A stretch of DNA of 64,000 nucleotides from an uncultured bacterium (GTDB lineage: Bacteria; Patescibacteriota; Gracilibacteria; Absconditabacterales; Absconditicoccaceae), in assembly GCA_946408385.1 (NCBI GenBank), contig CAMJSB010000003.1, positions 62,001-126,000 of the forward strand, written 5' to 3'. Each line of letters starts with the position of its first letter. Within the stretch, counting starts at the first letter, position 1. The notes beneath the pieces were generated by a model. That model had not been told where the DNA came from. It made no database searches and saw only the letters and a program-made list of their open reading frames with translations. A program made the translations under genes and the position numbers. Shown here in pieces: positions 1-10,503 of this stretch.

Positions 1-46
1 ATAAAAGTTGAGATATAATTCATGAAATAAAATTGAAATAAATTTT

Positions 47-526
47 ATGTCTTTTCATTTTACTACAAAAAATAATATGCATGTAATATTGAATATTTCA
101 GATTCTGATAAACATTTCTCATCTGCTATTGAAGAATATCAGAAACGTCTATGAAAAGATGTAGTTTTTGATACTTTGAAGCCATTTAAAGATGATAATC
201 ATAATTTAGTTATCCAGAAAGAAACGGAATCTGTGATAAAAACGATAGAAAAGAAATATACAAATTATAAAAAAATTTTACTTGCGAAAGAGTGAAGACT
301 TTTAAGTACGGAAGAAGTAGGGAAGGAGATAAACTGACAAAATTGTGTATTTATAATTTGATGACCTTATGGATTGAACAGAGATGAATTGAAAAGTAAG
401 TTTTCAGATTTGAAAGAGATTTCATTTGGTGCTATTACTATGCCTCATTGACTAGCTAAACTAGTTTTGATTGAGCAATTATATAGGTGTAAGACTATTC
501 AGATTTGAAAAAGCTATCATTATTAA
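47..526 (+). CDS. rlmH: 23S rRNA pseudouridine-1915 N3-methyltransferase RlmH
   Basis: RlmH is a SPOUT-class, SAM-dependent enzyme that methylates pseudouridine 1915 in helix 69 of 23S rRNA on the 70S ribosome. The 159-residue product matches the family length (about 155). It has the SAM-binding stretch FIIGGPYGL and the C-terminal block MPHGLAKLVLIEQLYR, ending close to the usual His-Tyr terminus. Six or more of its glycines are TGA, including those in GGPYG and in MPHG. The start used is ATG 47; an in-frame ATG at 77 (MHVILNIS) fits the usual N-terminus equally well, so the first ten residues may be untranslated. The next gene follows 27 nt downstream. Confidence 0.93.
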
Positions 527-542
527 GATTTATTTTCTATTC

Positions 543-548
543 TATAAT
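543..548 (+). promoter_or_regulatory. TATAAT box 5 nt before the ATG at 554
   Basis: A perfect -10 hexamer ends 5 nt before the start codon and no Shine-Dalgarno sequence is present. If used, transcription would begin at or within the start codon, giving a leaderless mRNA. No clear -35 was found. Confidence 0.4.
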
Positions 549-553
549 AAGAT

Positions 554-1276
554 ATGCCAGAAACATTTAGCGATTACAATATAGAAAAAGATGCATATAA
601 TTGGCGAGCTGCTATGAATTCATCCACGAATGGAAGATGATACGAAACAATGTCCGAGGAAGATCGTAATATTTTATCACAAATAAAATGACTATCACAG
701 GAAGATGCAAATATAATTTTGATTCCATTTTTAGATAAGAAGTACAAAGATAATCATGAAGAAATAAATGATGCTGTAAGTCAAATAAAGATAAAATTAG
801 ATACACAAAAAGATCAAATTCTTAAATTAATGGAAGAGCTGACTAAAAGGCCTATTTTTAATGAGAAATTTCAGATTTGGTATACTACATGTAAAAGATG
901 ACCATATAATCGAAGGACTTGAGAAATCTGGACATTTGATCCGCCAGAGAAAAGCTGGAGATTAAGGGCATGGAGCTGTGGATTTGCTCATGAATTACTT
1001 CATTTTCAAACTCATAAATACTACGAAAATGAAAAACCGATGAATCTGCTCAATAAACAACAATTTAATTTAATCAAAGAATCTCTCACATTTTTGCTGA
1101 ATCATGAATTTCCTTGAGTAAATTTAAGTACAGATAGATGATATCCTCAGCATCAAGAGTATAGAAAAACCTTAGAAGATTATCGACTCTCCTGTTGAGA
1201 TAGAAAAGATTTTGAAGATTTGATTAGCTTTGGATGTAACTATATACTGAAAAATAATATTTTGTCTGAAGAATAA
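554..1276 (+). CDS. Uncharacterised HExxH-motif protein
   Basis: A 240-residue protein I cannot place in a named family. The middle third is charged and helical (around residues 55-110). A short zinc-protease-like motif, HELLH in FAHELLHFQTH, lies near residue 150 and is preceded by WSCG. That is the metal-binding signature of gluzincin-like peptidases, but no third ligand can be assigned with confidence. No signal peptide or membrane segment is visible, so it should be cytoplasmic. TGA encodes glycine at several positions. It sits between rlmH and a kinase-fold gene on the same strand. Peptidase activity is an inference from the motif only. Confidence 0.75.
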
Positions 1277-1342
1277 TTTTCTATTGTATTTGACATATTA
1301 AAGATTATAATCATAATATATGATTTATCTTTCCATTAATAT

Positions 1343-1993
1343 ATGAATAGAATTGAAGCTGATTATACTAAGCATCTATGAAATACCAAACATATCTCAG
1401 AACCTGATGAAGAATGATTTATCAGCAAAGTTTTTAAAACAAGGAGACAAATCTTACCGATTGATGAACAAAAAAGGATTATTGAAAAGAAAAAAGAATA
1501 TTTTTGAGAATATATACCAGAGACTGAGTTAATTGAAACTGCGAACTGAGAGTATGTAATCAGACAAAAATATATAGAGTGAAAAACATTAGCACAAACA
1601 GACATCTCAACATTATCTCCAGAGACATTGGCAAGCCTTATAGATCTGATTAAAAAATATCTCAAATATTATAGAGAACAGTGATGAGAACTTGATTTAA
1701 CATGATACCAGTATTATGAATGAAATCCTAGCAATTTAAGGAGAAAAGTTTTAAATTTTTTAAAAATTAGTCAAAATTTTCTAACATCTACAAATATTAT
1801 GATTTGAGATGATTGAAAAGTTTACATGGTGGATGTTTGTGAAAGTTCAGATAACCGCTTACAATGAAAAATTAAGAATTTTTGTGCAAAACCTTTTATT
1901 AAAAGGACAATAAAAAATCTTGAAATTTTATTGGAAAATAAATTGAGCAGTAAAAAAACTAGTTATGAAATTTATGAAACATTATCAGATTAA
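1343..1993 (+). CDS. Kinase-fold (APH/RIO-like) protein, possibly catalytically impaired
   Basis: A 216-residue protein with features of the protein-kinase/aminoglycoside-phosphotransferase fold. A hinge-like YIEGKTLAQ lies near residue 75, and NIMIGDDGKVYMVDV near residue 160 resembles the end of the catalytic loop (Asn) followed by the metal-binding Asp of the DFG-equivalent. The catalytic-loop Asp normally found a few residues before that Asn is not evident (the local sequence is FLTSTNIMI), so it may be a pseudokinase or a divergent enzyme. It begins 66 nt after the HExxH gene and converges with mutS. The substrate is unknown. Confidence 0.7.
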
Positions 1994-2088
1994 AAAATTT
2001 TTAATAACTTTTTTATAAAATCTATCGCAAACAAATTCATACGTACTGTTGTGTTGATTTTTAGCTAACTATTTAGCTAATGAGTATT

Positions 2089-4740
2089 TTAATCATTTTT
2101 TTCCAGTTCATCTTTGATTTTTGCAAGAAATTGAATTGCTTGAATTGGAGTCATATTATTTAAATCTGCTTGAGTTATAATTCTCTGAATTTTTTCATAT
2201 TTTTCTTGATATTTACTATCATTATTCTGAATCTCAAAAAGTGGTGTAGAAATAATTTGTGTATGTGAATTTGATTCTGATTGTTTGGATTCAAATCATT
2301 TCAAAATCTCACGAGATAATCTCAAAATTTCATCAGGGATTCAGGCAATTTTTGCTACATCGATTCAATAACTTTTACTAGCTCAGCCTTTTACTATCTT
2401 TTTCATAAATAGGACTTCTTTGTCTGTTTCGTATACACTTACTGAATAATTTTTCACTTCCGGATACATTTTTTCTAGCTTGATAAGTTCGTGGTAATGA
2501 GTTGCAATCAAAGTTTTTGCTTTTACATGTTTGAGAACATATTGCAAAATTGCACTAGTTAAAGCTAATCCATCATAAGTACTAGTTCAACGTCAAAGTT
2601 CGTCAAAGATTATAAAACTCTGAGATGTTGCATTATTTAGAATATTTGAAACCTCAATCATTTCGGTCATGAATGTAGATTGATTTTTTGCGATAACATC
2701 TCCACTTCCAACTCTAGCAAATATTCCATCAACTAATCAGATTTTTGCACTTGTTGCTGGAACAAATAATCCACAATGAGCGAGCAGAACTATTAAAGCT
2801 GACTGACGCAAAAATGTAGATTTTCATCACATATTAGGTCATGTAATAATGTGAATCATCTCCTTTTCTCAATCCTCTCTTTCTCAAATCGATAAGTCGT
2901 TTGGAATGAATTGCTGATCAGTTGGCAAATACGCTTCAATTACAGGATGCCTTCATCATACGATTTCAATCAGGTTTTTATTATTCATTTCTGGCTGAAT
3001 GTATCTATTTTCAAACGCAAAAACCGCATGAGAACAGAATACATCCAATTCTGCGACCTTTTGAGCAAATGAGGAAATCTCTGCATTTTTGTCTCAGATT
3101 TTTTCTCACATTTCTTTGAGGAGAGAATTTTCAAGTTTAGTGAGCTTTTCACGGGCAGTTAGAATATTTTCTTGAAGTTTTTCTAGATATGTAGAAGAAT
3201 AACGCTGGTTTCATTTCAAAGTATTTCTGCGATATAACTTCAGTCTTTCATCCTCTTTATCTCAGTTTCAAATTCAAAGTTTTTCTTCAAATTGAACGGA
3301 ATCCTTGGTTGTAAGTTCGATAAAGTATCACTGATTCATCACGAATTTCAGTTTTACATTTTGTACTCAACTTTCTTGAACAAGAAATTGCTGATATTGT
3401 AAGAGTAAATCATCACTATGAAAAGCTATTTTTCTGAGTTCATCTACTTCTTCATTCCATCCATCTGCTATGAAATATTCTCAATCCATCACATCTTGGT
3501 CAGATTTTAGCATTTTTTTCAAACTTTCGTGCAATAATTTTAACTCATTTTCTTCTCCAGGTTGAAGTCAGAGTAGCTTCAATTCGTTAAGTAAAATTTC
3601 GGATTCTTCATTTCATCAGAAAAATAAATTCAATGTGGATCTAAGTTTGAGAAATGGAATCGGACTAAGTTTTTTGTAAAGAATTGAAGATGTAAGTTTC
3701 TGTAGATCGTAAGACTCTCATAACTTTTTGAGAATAAATTTGGAATAATCTATCTCCTGATAATGAGAAATCAGATTTTGTCTTCTCTGGATTTCTGATA
3801 ATGAATTGATTGGATTCGCCAAATAATAATGCAAAAGTCTGGCTCATGCACTTGTTTTTGTTTGGTCTAAAATTCAGAATAACGAATATTGTTGATTATT
3901 CTCGTAACTTGAGCTGAAAATTTCCAAATTTTTGATTGTAATTTCGTCCATGAGGACGAATCATGTCTGAGCATGGTAAGAAATCTTGGAAATATTTGCA
4001 ATATTCTGCTGCTGAACGTGTCTAATATAATGGAGCAATAATGCAATTGCTTGGAGTCTTCACTCTCCTACTGCTTGTCAGAAACTTGATAAAGTCTGAA
4101 CTTTTGCCATATTACAGAGAAAACTTTCAGGATCTACTGGGACTTCGTAAACGGAAATTAGACATTGTAAATACTGCTGAATCGGAGTAGAAATACTATC
4201 TTTTTCTGAAAAATCTACATCAATAATTATTTCAGTTGGTGAAAGAGTCAGAATTCGTTTCTGTGCATCTCATAAGTTTGAAAAACTTTTGGTCTGATAC
4301 TCCCCTAATGTGAAATCTCCCCATGCCAAATGATAAATCTCTCATGAACTAAGTTCTTTCCTCGTAATAGCGAGCATATAATTGAAATTTTTAGTTCATT
4401 CCTGAATGTAAGTTCCTGGCGTGATAATCTGAGTAATTTCACGTTGAACTAATTTTCATGGTTTTGGATCTGTAATCTGTTCTGCAATTGCGACTTTGTA
4501 TCAATGCTGAATGAGTTTTGGGATATATTTATCTATGCTATGATGTGGAATTCATGCCATAGGAATAGGATTTTCAACGGATTTATTTTTGGATGTGAGA
4601 ACTAAGTCTAACACGTTATGACAGATATTCGCATCCTCAAAAAAAACTTCATAAAAATCTCCTATACGAAAAAATAATATACAATCAGCATTCTGCTTTT
4701 TCATTTCTTGATACTGTTTCATTGCAGGGGTTAATTCCAT
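2089..4740 (-). CDS. mutS: DNA mismatch repair protein MutS
   Basis: MutS binds mismatches and starts methyl-independent or nick-directed repair with MutL. The 883-residue product has the N-terminal mismatch-recognition domain ([14 protein letters not shown], then GDFYEVF with the Phe-x-Glu pair) and the C-terminal ABC ATPase. The Walker A GPNMGGKST lies near residue 632 and three of its glycines are TGA. The length is normal for the family. ATG 4740 was chosen because it gives the canonical MELTP start; the frame remains open 66 nt upstream to a TTG. It is convergent with the preceding gene and has no mutL neighbour in the window. Confidence 0.96.
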
Positions 4741-4874
4741 TGATTTTCGTGTAGAGAATGTGAAATTGTTGTAAATTGAATTTAAGATTTTTGAGTCGAA
4801 AAACAAGAATTTTTATCTTTCTTGATTTAATGTTTGAGATTGATATAATTTAATGGTAGGTTTTTTATTCTATG

Positions 4875-4880
4875 TATAAT
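4875..4880 (+). promoter_or_regulatory. TATAAT box 6 nt before the vanY-like ATG
   Basis: A perfect -10 hexamer is separated by 6 nt from the ATG at 4887, with no ribosome-binding site between. It is consistent with a leaderless transcript. Confidence 0.45.
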
Positions 4881-4886
4881 TTGTAA

Positions 4887-5645
4887 ATGAATAAAAATCT
4901 GATTGTATTTTGTGCATTATTTGGATTATTCTGAGGAGGAATATCCTTTTGATGGGATATGCTTCAATTTGCAAATGTTCATCCAAACATTCCACGAGTA
5001 TATAATCCAATTTCTGGGTTTTATGAGCCAAAAACTGAAGAAATTCAAGAATTGATAGAAATAGAAAAAATAAAAAATATGGATTTTTACTCAGATGATT
5101 CCTTTCAAAAATTTTTGGATGATAATCACCCACTATCAGCAAATTATGAAGCAGCTGATATCGTAAAAATTAATTCTGATTTCACTTCAAATAGGTCTTC
5201 TGACTTTAAATTACGTAAAAAAGCAGCTGAAATGTTTGAAGGAATGGCTCGAGCTTTTTCGAATGCATTTGGATTTAAAGCTAAATTGACTATCAATTCT
5301 GCTCGAAGATCTCAAAAGTTTCAACGTCAACTGGCAAGTAATTGCTCTGTATGACGCTGTGCAAAGCCTGGAACAAGTGAACATGAGGCTGGATTAGCTC
5401 TAGATTTGGGAGTAAATTGATGAAACATTAAAGCATGAAGTGGAAAATATTATCAATGGCTAGTGGATAATGCTCATAAGTATTGATTTCACAATAGTTA
5501 TCAGAAATGAATGGAAATCGATGGAAAAATCGTAGAACCGTGGCATTGGAGATATGTTTGAGTGGAATTAGCGACTATACTTCATGATGAGGAACAGAGT
5601 TTCGCAGAATATTTCTATGAAAATATTGAGCCGAAAAATTTATAA
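4887..5645 (+). CDS. Secreted VanY/M15B-type D,D- or L,D-carboxypeptidase
   Basis: A peptidoglycan-trimming metallopeptidase of the M15B (VanY/DacB-like) family, expected to act outside the membrane. Residues 1-22 form a glycine-rich hydrophobic signal or anchor. The catalytic domain occupies the C-terminal half. It has SARRSQKFQRQL, then the zinc-binding SEHEAGLALDLG (His and Asp ligands), YGFHNSY, and EPWHWRYVG, which supplies the catalytic Glu and third ligand His. Length is 252 residues. The ASNCSVGRCAKPG stretch contains two cysteines in place of a usual loop. TGA codes for conserved Gly. It is divergent from mutS with a TATAAT 6 nt upstream of the ATG. Confidence 0.9.
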
Positions 5646-5648
5646 CCT

Positions 5649-5719
5649 GTCATCCTGAGCACATGCGAAGGATCCAGTAATGATACACCTATGGATTCTT
5701 CGCTAACGCTCAGAATGAC
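5649..5719. repeat. Dispersed palindromic repeat, intergenic copy
   Basis: A 71-bp imperfect palindrome with outer ends GTCATCCTGAGC and GCTCAGAATGAC. It begins 4 nt after the vanY-like stop codon. Confidence 0.85.
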
Positions 5720-5727
5720 ATAATGTT

Positions 5728-5924
5728 GTCATTCTGAACGAAATGAAGAATCCTATGCACCTTACTGTGCCCCTTTACTGAAAGGGGCTCCCCGATTTAT
5801 CGGGGTGGAAATTTTCAAGTGTAATATGTGTAAAAATCCTCCGGCTCTACGAGCCACCTCCTTTCAAAAAGGAGGACAGAAATATAACATACAAGATTCT
5901 TCGTCGTTAACTCCTCAGAATGAC
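5728..5924. repeat. Composite palindromic repeat with nested second repeat
   Basis: The outer arms are the GTCATTCTGAACG / CTCAGAATGAC family. They enclose about 120 bp made of short hairpins: CCCCTTT...AAAGGGG, CCCCGATTTATCGGGG, GGCTCTACGAGCC and CCTCCTTT...AAAGGAGG. Nearly the same inner block occurs at 9529-9638. The whole 5646-5974 gap is explained by this and the copy before it; no gene is visible in it. Confidence 0.8.
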
Positions 5925-5960
5925 AAGTAAAATACACATAAAACTAAACTTTTAATTTAT

Positions 5961-5966
5961 TATAAT
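5961..5966 (+). promoter_or_regulatory. TATAAT box 8 nt before grpE
   Basis: A perfect -10 hexamer 8 nt before the grpE ATG, again leaving room for almost no 5' UTR. Confidence 0.4.
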
Positions 5967-5974
5967 ATATAGAT

Positions 5975-6586
5975 ATGACTAAAAAGCATGATAATCAAGC
6001 CGTCACACAGGACAATGACCAAGATTTACAGGATTTGGAAGATATGCTAGATGATGTAAAATCAAGCAAAGATAATGAAGATATGATTGAACAATTACAA
6101 GCTGAAATCAAGAAATTACAGTCACAGCTCGCAGAAAAAGATGAAATTGTAAAAAATGCACAGTTAGCATATCTTCGCACTAAAAATGATATGGAAATGA
6201 TTCAGCGTCAGTCAGCAATGAAAGCTGAATCTATGCATCAAGATTTGTTGATTAAGATTGTGAAGAAACTTTTACCGTTTGTGGAAGATTTACGTAAATC
6301 TTTGGAAAATTTGTCAGATGAAGATAAAAAATCTGCAATGTGAAAATGAGTTCAAATGGTGCATGATAGATTTATCAAAGCATTGGAATGATTTGATATT
6401 TTCCCTATCCCATCATTACATGAAAGTCCTGATACATTAATGCATGAACCAATCTGAATGCAGCCCACTGAAGACAAAAAGCTGAAATGAAAAATAATTC
6501 AGGTTTTTGAGCAAGGGTTTTATTATCAGAAAGAAAACTGAGATAAAGTTACGATATTCCCTAGTAAAGTAGTTATTGGACAGTAA
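5975..6586 (+). CDS. grpE: GrpE, nucleotide exchange factor of DnaK
   Basis: GrpE releases ADP from DnaK in the Hsp70 cycle. The 203-residue product has the family layout. An acidic, low-complexity N-terminus (residues 1-35) leads into a long helical coiled coil (about 38-80). The conserved helical core contains QHDL-like QDLLIKIVKKLLPFVEDLRKSLEN. The C-terminal beta domain includes HESPDTLMHEPIG, GFYYQKENGDKV and the terminal FPSKVVIG. dnaK and dnaJ are not adjacent, so grpE is a single-gene unit here, followed by a terminator at 6652. Confidence 0.92.
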
Positions 6587-6651
6587 TTTGATAAAAATTT
6601 CCTAGTGTTAAACTTAATTTTTGCTTTTAATATGAAAAAATATTCGATAAT

Positions 6652-6686
6652 AATACAAAAATCTTCTTTGTTGTATTTTTTGTAAA
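6652..6686 (+). terminator. Probable terminator after grpE
   Basis: An AATACAA/TTGTATT stem followed by a T-run. The stem is weak and AT-rich, but it lies 66 nt after the grpE stop. Confidence 0.5.
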
Positions 6687-6728
6687 AATTCTTATAAATG
6701 ATTTGGTTTTATTTTCTTCTACATTCAA

Positions 6729-7244
6729 ATGGCCCAACAAAATACAGCACTTGTCCTAATTGGACTTCAGGAATTATGGAGAGATAAAAAATCTGATTAT
6801 CGCTTACGCAATATGGATTCTTTAATTGATAGAGCCTGCTATCTCATTCAATACGCTAGAGAAATGGGGTACAAAATCATCTTTGTCAGACATCTTGAAA
6901 AGGAATGACCATTCTCTGAAAAGGATCCCCTATCAGAATTAATTGAAGATCTTTGTCCACAACCAGAAGATGTAATCATTAAAAAGCGCAAAATTTCGTG
7001 TTTTTATAATACGAAACTTGAGGAAGAATTACAATGAATCAAAAATATTGTTGTTGCATGAATTCCTACTAATCTATGTGTTAGAATGTTTGTTGAAGAA
7101 GCTTATGATAGGGAATATAATGTAGCTTTAATTGAAGATATATGCCAAACGTATAATGAAAAATTACAAGATTTTACTCTTGATGATTTAAATGAATCTA
7201 GACCAGACTTGGATGTCGTAAGGTTAGAACAATTCTTATGATAA
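6729..7244 (+). CDS. Isochorismatase/nicotinamidase-fold protein
   Basis: A 171-residue cysteine-hydrolase-fold protein. It has the N-terminal strand ALVLIGLQELW, a lysine-containing strand (IIKKRKIS, near residue 80) and the nucleophile-elbow block VVAGIPTNLCVRMFVEEA (Cys near residue 117). The family's catalytic Asp normally occurs in the first strand as (V/I)D.Q. Here the equivalent reads IGLQ, with Gly encoded by GGA, so the Asp-Lys-Cys triad looks incomplete. It may be a non-hydrolytic relative or use a displaced acid. Substrate unknown. The methyltransferase gene starts 36 nt downstream. Confidence 0.82.
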
Positions 7245-7280
7245 AAAATCTGATTTTTATTTGATTTATTCTAAGTAAGA

Positions 7281-7808
7281 ATGCAGTGAGCAAAGCTTGT
7301 TAGTGAGTTAATTCAAGAACACGAACCTCAGCGTATTTTGGACTTAAAGGCTAGAAAATGATATTTCAGTATATTAGCTGCCAGTTATGGAGCTAAAGTA
7401 GATGTATTGGATGATATAGATAATGCTGAATACCCGGATTACCTCAAAGATCATCCGAATATCACATATTATAAATGAAGAGTGGAAGATTTTGAATTCA
7501 AAGAAAAATATGACTTCATTGTAGCAAAGCACGTTGTAATGTATTATAAAAAAGAGTTTATACTCGAAAAGTTGATGACTGATATATATAATCACCTAAA
7601 TAGAAATGGTATTTGTTTCATCACATATCATTTACCTGATTCTTATACAATGCTGAACAATCCAAATTTATATCAATATTGCTTGGATGATTTCAAATGA
7701 TTAAAATGAAAATTCGTGCTAAAAGATTTCTGAAACTACACTAATCCAGTTTCATGAGAAATCAATAAAGAACACCACGTAGAATATGTAGTTCTAGTGA
7801 GACAATAA
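7281..7808 (+). CDS. Class I SAM-dependent methyltransferase-like protein
   Basis: A 175-residue protein with a Rossmann methyltransferase layout. Motif I is degenerate (RILDLKARKGYFSILAASYGA near residues 18-38), followed by an acidic strand VDVLDD, and a motif IV-like region YDFIVAKHVVMYY near residue 82. NGICFITYHLPDSYTM would be the strand with motif VI. The glycines of motif I are partly replaced by basic residues, so SAM binding should be tested rather than assumed. It is downstream of the isochorismatase-fold gene and upstream of dnaA. Confidence 0.72.
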
Positions 7809-7809
7809 A

Positions 7810-7895
7810 TATGTCATTTTAAATGAAATGAAAAAATCTTATGTGAGTTACATAAGATTCTTCTACTTCTGTTCATTCAGTGTCAGAATGACGAT
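7810..7895. repeat. Degenerate palindromic repeat upstream of dnaA
   Basis: A GTCATTTTAAATGAAATG...TCAGAATGAC arrangement, diverged from the family consensus. It fills most of the gap before dnaA. No DnaA-box cluster is seen here. Confidence 0.6.
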
Positions 7896-7932
7896 ATATT
7901 ATATATAATTTACACAAAATACTATCAATACT

Positions 7933-9408
7933 ATGCTAATCGATATAGTAGAACAATACGATTCAGAAAAAAAACAATATTTCAAAGAGCTTCGAACAAA
8001 GGTAATTTTGCAATTATCTACACAGCAAGACCATAAAAAAATTGTAACATTTTTATCAAAAGCATGAATTATAAATATTGAAGATTATGAGAAAAAAGTA
8101 TATATAGGTTTTGCTAATGATTTCATGTTATCAAATGCTAAGAAAATATTTAATAAAACTCTGAAAGAAACGATACAAACCGTCTATAATCCTCAATACA
8201 CAGTTGAATATATAGTTTATCCTCCTTTTTCTAATGGAAGTGAATTACTCATAGATTTATGAGAATTACTAAATATTGATACATCAAAGAAGCAAAAACC
8301 TGATCCAATATCAAAATCCATAAAGGATCAACTGACGGATTATTTCTGAATACTTTTTGATCCATCATTCAGATTTGATAATTTTATTGCATGAGCAAAT
8401 AATCAATTTGCTTTTTCAGCAGCAAAAGCTGTAGCAGAAAATCCATGAATGGCTTATAATCCTCTATTCATTTATGGAAATGTATGACTAGGTAAGACAC
8501 ATCTTATGCAAGCTATTTGAAATGAAATAATTCAAAATAATCCAGATAAAGTAATAATTTATCTTCCTGCAACAAAACTTGTGGATGAAATAGTTTGAGC
8601 TCTTCAGCACAATAAAATGTCCACTTTAATGAGAAAATTTGATGATGTAGATGCACTACTTATTGATGATATACAATTTCTGGCAGACAAAGACAAAACC
8701 CAAGAAATCTTTCATAATATATTCAACGATTTTCAATCAAAGAAAAAGCAAATTATCATTTCATCTGATCGTCCTCCAAAGGAACTTTTGCATATTGAAC
8801 CAAGACTGAAAACCAGATTTGCATTGTGATTAGTGGCAGACATTCATGCTCCTGACTATGAAACTAGAATAGCGATTTTACAGTCAAAATTGGAAATCAA
8901 ACAGGAATCTATAGATTCAGAATTATTGGCTATTATAGCACAACATATCACCTCAAATGTACGTGAACTTGAATGAGCCTTGAATATTTTATTAACTAGA
9001 AAAAAATTGAGCTGAAATGAAATTAGTGAGGATGATGTTTATGCTTGTTTACAGACATTAGGATATTCAACGCAACATCATATGAGTAGTTTTGAGGCTG
9101 GAAACCAAAACATGAAATGAAATAATTCTTTTGATAAAATTGTGGAAATGGTAGCTAACTACTACTCTATTTCTGTTGCTGAGCTCAAATCAGACTCCAG
9201 GAAAAAAGAAATCACCACTGCTAGACAAATTTTAATGCTAATCGCAAAAAAACATTTCAGACGAACATTAGAAAAAATCTGAATGTATTTCGGATGAAAA
9301 AATCATGCTACAGCAATTTATGCAATCTCTAATATAGAAAAAAAGCTGAAATCCGATGAGGATATTCAGCAAGATTATCAAATTTTCACAGAATGGGTAG
9401 AACAATAA
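7933..9408 (+). CDS. dnaA: Chromosomal replication initiator DnaA
   Basis: DnaA opens the replication origin as an ATP-dependent oligomer. The 491-residue protein has an N-terminal domain I, then the AAA+ core beginning FDNFIAGANNQFAFSAA. Walker A (GNVGLGKTHLMQAIG) is near residue 183 and Walker B is LLIDDIQFL. The sensor and arginine-finger region contains RLKTRFALG. The C-terminal helix-turn-helix has LKSDSRKKEI..ARQI and GGKNHATAIYA. Most of the key glycines, including two in Walker A, are TGA. No obvious DnaA-box cluster or dnaN neighbour flanks it, unlike many bacteria. Confidence 0.97.
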
Positions 9409-9410
9409 AA

Positions 9411-9643
9411 AAATAGTCCCCCATTGATAAGGGGGAATTAAGAGGTATTCACATAGTACTTGTCATTCGGAGCGTAAGCCTGTTCACACCACTTGGCAAT
9501 ATAAATTAGCAGGATGAAAATCAACTCCTGTGCCCCTTTACTGAAAGGGGCTGTCACGAAGTGACTGGGGATTTTTACACACCATACACTTAAAAATCCT
9601 CCGGCTCTACGAGCCACCTCCTTTCAAAAAGGAGGACATTTTT
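9411..9643. repeat. Cluster of hairpin repeats after dnaA
   Basis: It contains CCCCC...GGGGG (9414-9427), a partial palindromic repeat starting at 9454, and from 9529 to 9638 a near copy of the inner block seen at 5758-5880 (CCCCTTT...AAAGGGG, GGCTCTACGAGCC, CCTCCTTT...AAAGGAGG). It lies between the convergent ends of dnaA and the S24 gene and may also act as a terminator for both. No gene is visible. Confidence 0.75.
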
Positions 9644-10261
9644 TTACATATTCTTAATAATTTTTTTTACTACTCCAACGACCTTTGTTTCATCAAAAGG
9701 ATCAATTTCTACTTTATCGAAGAATCTATTCACAGATTCTAGAAATACTCATTCATCAGTTTTGATGATTTTTTTGAGTTTAGGAAGTTGATTATGCACT
9801 ACAAATACATAATCATTTGGATCATAACTCTCCTGCTGATGGATCAAAACTAAATCTCAATCCTGAATTTTTGGTTCCATTGAATTTCATTTTGCACGAA
9901 CAAAGAAACAGTTTTCCAAATCCTGCATTCAAATAAATGCCATCGTTACAGGAATACGTTCCTGTGTATATTCATTGATTACAGCTTTTCACTGGTTTCC
10001 ACATTGAGCGAATCCAAAAATAGGAAGTTGAACTATATCAGTATATTTATCAGTGATAGATTCACGTACTAAACGATATCAGCTTTCATCTTTGACAAAA
10101 TATCATTTTAAAACTAACTGATTGAGTTTATTGAGAACTGTCTGTGGATGTTTTACACCAATTTCTGCAGCAATTTCTCTAAGAGTAAGTCACTCTCCAT
10201 TCGTATTCTTTTTGAAGAATAGAATTAAAGCTTTCTGTACATCATCAAGTTCGTACTTCAT
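9644..10261 (-). CDS. LexA-like repressor (winged helix + S24 serine peptidase)
   Basis: A 205-residue two-domain regulator. Residues 1-60 form a LexA-type winged helix (LTLREIAAEIGVKHPQTVLNKL). The rest is an S24 self-cleavage domain. The candidate cleavage region is FGFAQCGNQG (near residue 93). The catalytic Ser lies in AKGNSMEPKIQDGD (near residue 135), and the catalytic Lys in NQLPKLKKI (near residue 167). By family knowledge it would be cleaved upon RecA filament formation and de-repress DNA-repair genes. It is transcribed divergently from recA, sharing a 295-bp region with inverted repeats. I stop short of naming it lexA because the AQCG cleavage site also occurs in other S24 repressors. 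Confidence 0.88.
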
Positions 10262-10293
10262 AAGTAACATTATTAATGAATAAAATACTATTT

Positions 10294-10371
10294 GTCATTC
10301 TGAGCGTAGCGAAGAATCTTAGGTATCAAATAAAATAAACGCATAAGATCCTTCATTTCATTCAGGATGAC
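10294..10371. repeat. Palindromic repeat between the S24 repressor and recA
   Basis: A 78-bp family member: GTCATTCTGAGCGTAGCG at one end and TTCAGGATGAC at the other, with the internal halves GAAGAATCTTAGG and AAGATCCTTC. Confidence 0.85.
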
Positions 10372-10401
10372 TTTTAATTACATTTTCTTTATATGAATCT
10401 C

Positions 10402-10416
10402 TTTGACGATGTCAAA
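10402..10416. promoter_or_regulatory. Candidate operator, inverted repeat TTTGAC-N3-GTCAAA
   Basis: A perfect 6-bp inverted repeat with a 3-bp spacer in the divergent S24-repressor/recA region. It is a candidate binding site for the S24 repressor by position; no experimental site is known to me for this lineage. Confidence 0.4.
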
Positions 10417-10491
10417 TCTTTTTTTGATAAATTATGACAATTTTTTGACGGTTTTGAAAATATAATTTTGAACTAATAAAAAATCTCTTGC

Positions 10492-10503
10492 ATTTTCGAA
10501 AAT
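10492..10503. promoter_or_regulatory. Candidate operator, 12-bp perfect palindrome upstream of recA
   Basis: ATTTTCGAAAAT is a perfect palindrome 53 bp before the recA ATG, a usual distance for a repressor site overlapping a promoter. Assignment to an SOS-like box is inference. Confidence 0.4.

Noticed and set aside
4741-4806. Longer mutS start from TTG at 4806
   Set aside because: The internal ATG gives the canonical MELTP start; the extra 22 residues are not family-like.
7810-9643. Possible replication origin around dnaA
   Set aside because: No cluster of DnaA boxes (TTATNCACA or complement) or AT-rich unwinding element with them was found; a TGTGGATAA at about 14318 is isolated inside a gene.
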